DNA of 9,950 nucleotides, from assembly GCA_004357415.1 (NCBI GenBank), contig SMVY01000139.1:1-9950 (forward strand), given 5' to 3'. The notes beneath the pieces are model-generated. The model saw nothing but the letters and a program-made list of their open reading frames with translations, did not search any database and had not been told where the DNA came from. Positions 1 to 5,734 of the stretch are shown here, in pieces; positions within the stretch are counted from its first letter, which is position 1; each line of letters begins with the position of its first letter. Both the position numbers and the translations under genes were made by a program. The DNA comes from Gemmatimonadota bacterium (GTDB lineage Bacteria; Gemmatimonadota; Gemmatimonadetes; Gemmatimonadales; GWC2-71-9).

Positions 1-1
1 C

Positions 2-460
2 GTCGCCTTCGACGGCGATCAGGACCTCGATGTCTCCAGCCGGCACGCCGCGGTATTCCGCGAAGGAGAATTGTTCATCCTGCGGGATCTGGGAAGCACC
101 AACGGGACCTTCGTCAACGGCCAGCGGTTGTGGGCCGATCATATCCTGGCCAACGAAGACGTGCTGCAGTTTGGACACCGGGGACCGAAGCTACGGGTAA
201 CGCTGACGCCTGACGAGTCCCTCCCCTACCAGCCGGCCGTTCCCTCTCCCACCCAGTTCAGTACCATCCCACCACGCCGCACCAAGGAAGACACCGCCCC
301 GGTCTCGCCGCACCATCAACCAACATCAAACGCCACGCCTGTCCGCCGGGAACCGGCCCGTCGACGGAGAGGCCTCCGCCTGACGCTGTTGGCGCTGGGC
401 GCGCTCCTCGTCGGGCTGGCTATCGGGATGGTGTGGCTGCGATCGGGTGCGGGGGGGTAG
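2..460 (+). CDS. FHA-domain protein with C-terminal membrane anchor (5' end outside window)
   Basis: The reading frame is open from the first full codon at base 2, so the start lies upstream; 152 residues are visible. Residues 12-15 (SSRH) and 30-36 (GSTNGTF) are the two phosphothreonine-binding loops of a forkhead-associated (FHA) domain, followed by FVNG. FHA domains bind phosphothreonine peptides made by Ser/Thr kinases. After the domain comes a linker of about 70 residues rich in Pro, Thr and Arg, then a basic stretch (RREPARRRR) and one hydrophobic segment (LTLLALGALLVGLAIGMVWL) close to the C-terminus. Basic residues before the segment suggest the FHA domain is cytoplasmic and the protein tail-anchored. 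The domain assignment is secure. The binding partner is unknown, and any N-terminal domain is not visible. An in-frame TTG at 71 lies inside the FHA domain and is not the real start. Confidence 0.88.
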   Translation, partial: VAFDGDQDLDVSSRHAAVFREGELFILRDLGSTNGTFVNGQRLWADHILANEDVLQFGHRGPKLRVTLTPDESLPYQPAVPSPTQFSTIPPRRTKEDTAPVSPHHQPTSNATPVRREPARRRRGLRLTLLALGALLVGLAIGMVWLRSGAGG

Positions 461-488
461 GGCGATGGTGGAGGCGTTCGCCACAGGG

Positions 489-518
489 CGTAAGGGCGAC
501 GCATGCGTCGCCCTTACG
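489..518. terminator. Perfect 30-bp palindrome in convergent gap; likely bidirectional terminator or dispersed palindromic repeat
   Basis: The arm CGTAAGGGCGACGCA (489-503) is followed directly by its exact reverse complement (504-518), with a GCATGC centre and no mismatch. It lies 28 bp after the stop of the FHA gene and 40 bp after the stop of the symporter, which reads in from the other side, so one hairpin could end both transcripts. No U-tract follows on either strand, so it is not a textbook intrinsic terminator. Short GGGCGACGCATGCGTCGCCC-like palindromes also occur as dispersed intergenic repeats in some genomes (from memory), so it may be a copy of such a family. The rest of the gap (461-558) shows nothing else. 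Confidence 0.6.
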
Positions 519-558
519 GTGCCAACGACAACCATGACCTGCGGTCACGGGTCCCCGC

Positions 559-2193
559 TCACCTGAGCAACAGCCAGCCCACGGCCAGCGTGCTGCCGAG
601 GATGATGGCCGTCCACAGCAGCCACTGCACCACATCGCGACCGAGGTCGTCCAGCGGTCCCAGGCCGGTGGCCTGCCGCACGGGCGCCCAGGCGCCACCG
701 GGACGCACTCGCCGGTAGAATGCGGCCAGCACCTCCGGACGCTCCGGCCGGGTCAGGTACATCACCGGTAGCCACACGGCCATAGACCCGAAGGCGGTGA
801 TCCTGAGCAGGGTGCCAAACGGCACGGTGCCGAACACATCGAGGTATCCCGCCACGGCCAGGACGAAGCCGGTGACCATGGCGGCGATCTCCGCCCAGGC
901 GTTGACGCGCCACCAGAACCAGCGCAGCAGCAACACGATGCCGGGACCGGTGCCGATCAGGATCAGGAAACGGAACACCTCCCCGACGCTGGTCATGTAG
1001 AAGGAGACCACGGCCGCGATGGCGGTCAGGCCGATGGTCGACAGCCGGGCCACCCGCAGGAGACGCCGCTGGTCCTGCTCGCCGGTAAACCGCACGTAGA
1101 TGTCGTTGACGAGGTAGCTCGCCCCCCAGTTAACCTGGGTCGACACGGTGGACATGAACGCCGCCAGCAGGCTGGCGAACACGATGCCCAGTGCGCCGGC
1201 CGGGAGATAGCGGAGCATGAGCATGGGGTAGGCCAGTTCCGGGTCCTCGAGTCCCGGCAGCACCACCAACGCCACCAAACCGACCAGCACCCAGGGCCAA
1301 GTTCGAATGACGTAGTTGAGGATGGTGAAGCCGAGGGCTGCCTTGCGGGCCTCGGCCTCGTTGGCGGTGGCCGCGACCCGCTGGACGAACATTCCGCCCC
1401 CGTCGCTGTTGCGGAAGGCCCACCACTGAATGAACAGATAGCCGAAGAACGTGGTGAAGGGCAGCGACGGGTCGGCTCCCCGCGGTACCAGGTTGAGTGC
1501 GGCGCCGTTGCCCGAGTCGCGCAGCGCCTGTTTCATGGCGTCGAGCCCGCCGACGTCGTGCAGCGCAAACATGGCCACCGCCACGGCCCCGCCGATGGCC
1601 AGGCCGAACTGCAGGAAGTCGGTGGCAACCACACCCCACAACCCGGAGGCCGCCGTGTACACCAGCACCACCAGGACGATCGGCAGCAGCGCCCATAGTC
1701 GCGGGTCGCCGGGGAGTGGCGGCAGCTGGTCCAACAACCCGAGGGCGACGACGACCTTGCGCATGGCGAGCATGCCGTAGCCGATGCCGATGCAGTTGAT
1801 CGGTACGGCAAACAGGAACGCGCGCGTGACCCTGAGGGCGGCAGCCGGAGTACCGCCGTAGCGCAGTTCGGTCAGCTCCATGTCGGTCAGCACCCCCGAC
1901 CGGCGCCACAGCTTGGCGAGGACGATGGCGAACAGAACGTGAGCGAAGGCAAAGGACCACCACTCCCAGTTGCCGGCCACGCCGTAGCGTGCCACCAGGC
2001 CGGCCACGTAGAGCGGGGTGTCGACGTTGAAGGTGGTGGCTGCCATGGAGGTCGCCGCCAGCCACCAGGGGATGGCCCGCCCGCCGAGGAAGAAATCGGT
2101 GATACTCTTGGAGCCTTTGCGCGCCAATACCAGGCCCAGGCCCAGCGTCCCGGCCAGATATACGGCGACGATGATCCAATCGAGTCTGGTCAT
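559..2193 (-). CDS. Sodium:solute symporter (SSS family), probable cell-wall sugar importer
   Basis: This 544-residue, very hydrophobic protein has about 13 membrane segments, the normal size for the SSS (SLC5-like, LeuT-fold) family. Visible family motifs are FFLGGRAIPWWLAATSMA (34-51, the broken first core helix) and AAFMSTVSTQVNWGASY (344-360); Ser348-Thr349 of MST match the Na2-site residues of PutP (aligned from memory). The NWGASYLVNDIY form is typical of a poorly characterised SSS branch. I chose ATG 2193, not the upstream in-frame start at 2253, because it forms an ATGA overlap with the stop of the GH3 gene, has GAGG 10 nt upstream, and begins directly at the first helix. It is the last gene of the murQ-anmK-GH3 operon. 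The family is certain. The substrate (anhydroMurNAc, GlcNAc-anhydroMurNAc or MurNAc) is inferred only from context. Confidence 0.93.
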   Translation of the reverse strand: MTRLDWIIVAVYLAGTLGLGLVLARKGSKSITDFFLGGRAIPWWLAATSMAATTFNVDTPLYVAGLVARYGVAGNWEWWSFAFAHVLFAIVLAKLWRRSGVLTDMELTELRYGGTPAAALRVTRAFLFAVPINCIGIGYGMLAMRKVVVALGLLDQLPPLPGDPRLWALLPIVLVVLVYTAASGLWGVVATDFLQFGLAIGGAVAVAMFALHDVGGLDAMKQALRDSGNGAALNLVPRGADPSLPFTTFFGYLFIQWWAFRNSDGGGMFVQRVAATANEAEARKAALGFTILNYVIRTWPWVLVGLVALVVLPGLEDPELAYPMLMLRYLPAGALGIVFASLLAAFMSTVSTQVNWGASYLVNDIYVRFTGEQDQRRLLRVARLSTIGLTAIAAVVSFYMTSVGEVFRFLILIGTGPGIVLLLRWFWWRVNAWAEIAAMVTGFVLAVAGYLDVFGTVPFGTLLRITAFGSMAVWLPVMYLTRPERPEVLAAFYRRVRPGGAWAPVRQATGLGPLDDLGRDVVQWLLWTAIILGSTLAVGWLLLR

Positions 2194-3596
2194 CGGCGCC
2201 GCGCCTCGAGCCAGCGCACCACGGCCCGCTGCATCAGCCGCTGGCGGTGCCATGCCAGCAGCAGCGGCACGTCACCGGGAATTTCATCGGCGATCCGGGG
2301 ATGACCGAACACCACCACCAATCCGGCTGCCGGGAGGGCCTCTTGCAAAGTACGCCGCGACGCTTCTCCCAAACCGGCGCGCTCCTTCCACCCTCTAGGC
2401 TCGGCGAACATCAGCACCAGCCGGCCGCAATCGGTGGGCGCCGACGCTTCCGCCAGCGCCCGCGGTATCAAGTCCGTGGGCCCCGGAGGGAACGGTCCCC
2501 CGAGGTCGTCGTCGATCACCACGCAGCCGTTCAGCTCACCCACCCGCGGTTCACTCGCGCGCACCAACCCGTGTTCCAGCACGCGGTCGGCGATTGTTTC
2601 GGACCACGAGCGGACGTCATCATCCACCGGCGCGGCTGTGGGGAGATCGTCGAGCAGTAGGTAGTAGCGGCGCAATGCCGAGGCAATCCTGTCTTGCGAG
2701 ATGATGCCACACTCGATCGCGCCGTCCAATGCGGCCACACTCTGGTGTACCTGTTCGGGATACAGCAACAGATCAACACCCGCGGTGACCGCCGCCACGA
2801 CTCCCTCCCCCGCGCCATCCTGGCGCCGGGCGCCCGCCATGTTGAGGGCATCGGTGAGCACGGCGCCGTCGAAGCCGATCGTGGTACGCAGATACTCGAC
2901 AACGGCAGTGGAGTACGTGGCGGGGTGTTCGGCATCGAGCGCCGGGTATTGCACGTGCGCCGTCATGACCGTGGCGACTCCGCCGTTGACCGCCGCGCGA
3001 AACGGCGCCAGGTCGGTGCCTTCCAGTTCCTCGACCGAGGTGTCGACCACCGGCAGTGCGGCGTGCGAATCGACCGTCGTGCGCCCGTGCCCGGGGAAGT
3101 GCTTGACCGAGGCCCAGCATCCGCCCTCCTGGCACCCTTCAACCCAAGCGACGACGAAGTCCGCAACACGGACGGGATCACTGCCGAACGAGCGGCTTTG
3201 GACGATGGGGTTGAGAGGTTCGATGTCGAGATCGGCCACCGGCGCCAGCACCAGATTGATGCCGATGGAGCGAGCTTCGGTGGCGGTGACGTAGCCAGCA
3301 TGGCGCACGGCGTCGCGGTCGTCCAACGATCCCAAGGCACCGGGCGGCGGGATTTCCGTGAGGCCGCCGAACTGTTGGCCGGCCCCGCGTTCGAGGTCGG
3401 CCGCGAACAGCAGTGGCCGGCCGGCGTAGATCGTGAGATCATCGGTCAGTTGGCGCACCACCGAGGCCGGCCCACCGAAGATGATGAAGCCGCCGACACC
3501 CAGGTCGAGTGCCTCCTTGGCGTCTCGCTCGAGGTGGGCGAAGCCGCTGCCGGCAGCCCAGCGAAGCGCCGGTATTAGGAGCCGAGCCGGAATCAC
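2190..3596 (-). CDS. nagZ: Glycoside hydrolase family 3 beta-N-acetylglucosaminidase, NagZ-like
   Basis: This enzyme is expected to cleave GlcNAc from GlcNAc-anhydroMurNAc or muropeptides in the cytoplasm; no signal peptide is visible. The GH3 TIM barrel spans about residues 1-320. It carries the NagZ signature KHFPGHG (165-171), the Asp176-x-His178 acid/base dyad (VDSHAALP), the nucleophile Asp249 (VLTDALNMAG) and AGVDLLL (272-278). These positions nearly match E. coli NagZ (Asp174/His176/Asp248). The protein is 468 residues, against about 341 for E. coli NagZ. The C-terminal 130 residues look like an alpha/beta domain (VFGHPRIADE near the end), shorter than the second domain of Bacillus NagZ. 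The GTG start overlaps the anmK stop as GTGA. No Shine-Dalgarno is present, only a C7 run, so translation is probably coupled. Substrate preference beyond the NagZ motifs is inferred. Confidence 0.92.
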   Translation of the reverse strand: MIPARLLIPALRWAAGSGFAHLERDAKEALDLGVGGFIIFGGPASVVRQLTDDLTIYAGRPLLFAADLERGAGQQFGGLTEIPPPGALGSLDDRDAVRHAGYVTATEARSIGINLVLAPVADLDIEPLNPIVQSRSFGSDPVRVADFVVAWVEGCQEGGCWASVKHFPGHGRTTVDSHAALPVVDTSVEELEGTDLAPFRAAVNGGVATVMTAHVQYPALDAEHPATYSTAVVEYLRTTIGFDGAVLTDALNMAGARRQDGAGEGVVAAVTAGVDLLLYPEQVHQSVAALDGAIECGIISQDRIASALRRYYLLLDDLPTAAPVDDDVRSWSETIADRVLEHGLVRASEPRVGELNGCVVIDDDLGGPFPPGPTDLIPRALAEASAPTDCGRLVLMFAEPRGWKERAGLGEASRRTLQEALPAAGLVVVFGHPRIADEIPGDVPLLLAWHRQRLMQRAVVRWLEARRR

Positions 3597-4705
3597 GGGG
3601 GGGTGATCGATCCCAGGACCCTGGCGGCGCGTGCCCCGGTGGCGGCCGGGAGGTTGCCCGGTTGGCCGTGGACGGTGAGGTAGCCGAGCAGGGCGAAGGC
3701 CACCGCTTCCTTGGCGTCACCGTCGAAGAACACGTCGTCGAACAACCGCACCGCGGTGCCGCCGGAGGCAAGCCGGACCTCCAGGCCACGGATCACGCCG
3801 GGGTGGCGCCGGCCGCCACCCGACACCACCACTTCGCTGAGCGGCGCGGGCACCCATTGGGTGATGGCCCGGGCGATACTCTCCACGGTGAGCACCACGG
3901 CGGTCGCCACACCATCGGGGCCGGGGACCCGGCTGGCGATGTCGCGGGCAACCGCCGCGCCGAAGCGCTCGCGACCGGTGCTCTTGGGAGGGCTGCGACG
4001 GAAGAACTCGTCCGTCAGCAGATCCTCGACCACTGCGGGATCGGCCTTCCCCTGTGACGATACCACAGCGTCGATGTCACACGACAAGGCCGGGTCGACA
4101 TTGCGAGCCAGCTCGTCGATCAGTGCCATCCCCGGACCGGTGTCGAACGCCAGGACGCCGTCGTCGACGGCCGCGCGGGGCACGTACGTCAGGTTGGCCA
4201 TCCCGCCGATGTTGAGCAATACCCGTGGGTGGCCGCGGTGTCCGAACAACAGCATGTCGGCCATCGGCACCAGCGGGGCTCCTTCCCCGCCCGCCGCGAT
4301 GTCCCGGGCGCGGAAGTCATGGATCACTCGGGTGCCGAACGTCTCCGCCACGATGGCGGGATCGCCCAGTTGCCAACTCACCGTCGGCGGCTGGTGCCAC
4401 ACGGTGTGGCCCGGAAAGCTGATGAAATCCACTTGGGTCGCCGGGTGATGACTCTCGTCGAGGACTTGCTGGCAGGCAGCCACCGCCAGGTGGCCCAGCC
4501 GGGCGTGCAGCCGTGCCAGGTCGGCGGCCGTGTAGCTGGTGATGGCGTCTTCCAGGGACTGGCGCATATCACGGTCGTAGGCACACGAGGTGAAGGCCAG
4601 CAACTCGGCCCGCGTCGGGCCGGTGAAGCGGACCAGGGCGGCGTCCATACCGTCCAGCGAGGTGCCTGACATCAGCCCCACGCCAACCGAGGGCCGTTCA
4701 GTCAT
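3593..4705 (-). CDS. anmK: Anhydro-N-acetylmuramic acid kinase
   Basis: AnmK opens the 1,6-anhydro ring of anhydroMurNAc with water and phosphorylates it with ATP to MurNAc-6-phosphate in the cytoplasm. All family motifs are present: GLMSGTSLDGMDAA (10-23, phosphate-binding loop), FPGHT (97-101), QLGDP (113-117), DFRARDIAAGGEGAPL (130-145), LLNIGGMANL (163-172) and FDTGPG (187-192), whose Asp188 corresponds to the catalytic Asp of characterised AnmK. At 370 residues it has the usual length. I chose ATG 4705: it overlaps the murQ stop by 8 bp (ATGACTGA) and starts just before the conserved motif, whereas the longer frame from 4753 only adds murQ-overlapping sequence. There is no Shine-Dalgarno, so translation is probably coupled to murQ. 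The last codons contain a C7 run just before the stop (see findings). Confidence 0.97.
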   Translation of the reverse strand: MTERPSVGVGLMSGTSLDGMDAALVRFTGPTRAELLAFTSCAYDRDMRQSLEDAITSYTAADLARLHARLGHLAVAACQQVLDESHHPATQVDFISFPGHTVWHQPPTVSWQLGDPAIVAETFGTRVIHDFRARDIAAGGEGAPLVPMADMLLFGHRGHPRVLLNIGGMANLTYVPRAAVDDGVLAFDTGPGMALIDELARNVDPALSCDIDAVVSSQGKADPAVVEDLLTDEFFRRSPPKSTGRERFGAAVARDIASRVPGPDGVATAVVLTVESIARAITQWVPAPLSEVVVSGGGRRHPGVIRGLEVRLASGGTAVRLFDDVFFDGDAKEAVAFALLGYLTVHGQPGNLPAATGARAARVLGSITPP

Positions 4706-5627
4706 GCGGGACCACCGGAGGAGGGTCGCCGATGATGGCACGCAGCCGGCCATCGTGTTCCGCCAGCAGTGCCTCGGCAGCGGCGCGATCGACCGACCGC
4801 TTCACCATGACCATCGCCGTCTTGACCGCCCCGCCCGCGTCCTCTATGGCCTGGCGCGCGCGGGCCCGGTCAGCGCCGGTGGCTTCCATTACGATGCGCT
4901 CTCCGCGGTCCACCAGTTTGTCGCTCCACGCCTGCAGGTCGACCATCAAATTGCCGTATACCTTGCCGATGCGGATCATGGCGCCGGTGCTTAGCGTGTT
5001 CAGGACCAGCTTGGTGGCGGTGCCCGCTTTCATTCGCGTGGACCCCGTCACTACCTCCGGGCCCACCGGCACGTAGATGACCACGTCCGATTCTTCCCGG
5101 AGTTCGGGCGCGGGCGCGGAGCAGGACACGCCGACGGTTCGGGCTCCCAAGCGACGGGCCCGCTGCAGAGCGGCCTGCACGTAGGGGGTGGAACCACTGG
5201 CGGCGATGCCCACCACCACATCGCGTTCACTGATGGCGAGATCGTCCATCGCGGCCGCTCCGGCCTCGCGATCGTCCTCCGCGCCTTCGGCGGACCGGAC
5301 CAGCGCGTCGTAGCCGCCCGCGATCACGCCAACGACCGTTTCCGGCTCCGACCGGAACGTCGGCGGGCACTCAGTTGCGTCGAGCACGCCCAGCCGACCA
5401 CTGGTCCCCGCCCCGATATAGACCAGCCGCCCTCCCCGGCGGAAGGCTGCTTCGATGAGTTCGATGGCCTGGGCCATTTCGCGGCGGGCGCCGGCCACGG
5501 CTGCGGGGATGGATGCGTCTTGGGCGCCGATGAGATCGACGATGGCCAACGGCGAGGCCATATCGATGGCAGAGGTGTCGGGGTTCCGCTGCTCGGTGAG
5601 CCGAGGGTCCTGAAACGATCGGGACAT
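4698..5627 (-). CDS. murQ: N-acetylmuramic acid 6-phosphate etherase
   Basis: MurQ cleaves the lactyl ether of MurNAc-6-phosphate to give GlcNAc-6-phosphate and D-lactate. It is a cytoplasmic SIS-fold enzyme that acts directly after AnmK. The signature IGAGTSGRLGVLDATECPPT (71-90) includes Glu86, and SAEGAEDD (112-119) includes Glu117; both correspond, with an offset of three, to catalytic Glu83 and Glu114 of E. coli MurQ. Also present are GIAASGSTPYV (140-150), the TGSTRMKAGTATK motif, and the C-terminal helical region with KVYGNLMVDLQ. At 309 residues it is full length (about 298 in E. coli). It is the first gene of the operon, with ATG at 5627 and only a weak GCGAG before it. A candidate promoter lies at 5671-5698. 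No MurR/RpiR-type regulator is adjacent. Confidence 0.97.
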   Translation of the reverse strand: MSRSFQDPRLTEQRNPDTSAIDMASPLAIVDLIGAQDASIPAAVAGARREMAQAIELIEAAFRRGGRLVYIGAGTSGRLGVLDATECPPTFRSEPETVVGVIAGGYDALVRSAEGAEDDREAGAAAMDDLAISERDVVVGIAASGSTPYVQAALQRARRLGARTVGVSCSAPAPELREESDVVIYVPVGPEVVTGSTRMKAGTATKLVLNTLSTGAMIRIGKVYGNLMVDLQAWSDKLVDRGERIVMEATGADRARARQAIEDAGGAVKTAMVMVKRSVDRAAAEALLAEHDGRLRAIIGDPPPVVPHD

Positions 5628-5670
5628 GGGACTCGCTGTCGTGTGGTGGCCGGTGGGCGGGATGGGCTAA

Positions 5671-5698
5671 ATTAGACGGCGTTCGGACTGGTGGGCAA
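5671..5698 (-). promoter_or_regulatory. Candidate sigma-70-type promoter of the murQ operon
   Basis: Read on the minus strand, TTGCCC (5698-5693) and TCTAAT (5676-5671) are separated by 16 bp. The -10 box matches consensus at five of six positions and the -35 box at four. It sits in the only AT-rich patch of the divergent gap (CTAAATTAG) and would give a 5' leader of roughly 40 bases before the murQ ATG. The -35 box overlaps the inverted repeat at 5689-5710, which would suit repression. No equally good promoter for ggt is visible on the plus strand. This is a motif match only. Confidence 0.4.
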
Positions 5699-5710
5699 CT
5701 CCGCCCACCA
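5689..5710. promoter_or_regulatory. Inverted repeat in divergent murQ/ggt region, possible operator
   Basis: TGGTGGGC (5689-5696) and GCCCACCA (5703-5710) are perfect 8-bp inverted arms around the 6-nt spacer AACTCC, a usual layout for a dimeric repressor site. A third copy of the half-site GGTGGGC occurs at 5652-5658 in direct orientation. The repeat covers the -35 box of the candidate murQ promoter and ends 15 bp before the ggt Shine-Dalgarno. It could therefore act on both genes, or fold as a hairpin in the ggt leader. No cognate regulator is visible next to it. Confidence 0.4.
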
Positions 5711-5734
5711 CATCCTCTCCCAACCGAGGTGTAC

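Noticed and set aside
1130..2179. Minus-strand open frame of 349 codons overlapping the symporter in another frame
   Set aside because: It is Arg/Gly/His-rich shadow sequence; the overlapping frame encodes a clear SSS symporter.
2694..3578. Plus-strand open frame of 294 codons opposite the GH3 gene
   Set aside because: It lies wholly antisense to a gene with intact catalytic motifs, its translation resembles no family, and long antisense frames are expected at this GC content.
3509..4057. Plus-strand open frame of 182 codons over the anmK/GH3 junction
   Set aside because: It is antisense to two motif-complete genes, with no recognisable domain.
5668..5673. TAAATT as the -10 box of a ggt promoter
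   Set aside because: No acceptable -35 box lies 15-19 bp upstream on the plus strand, so the ggt promoter is left unassigned.
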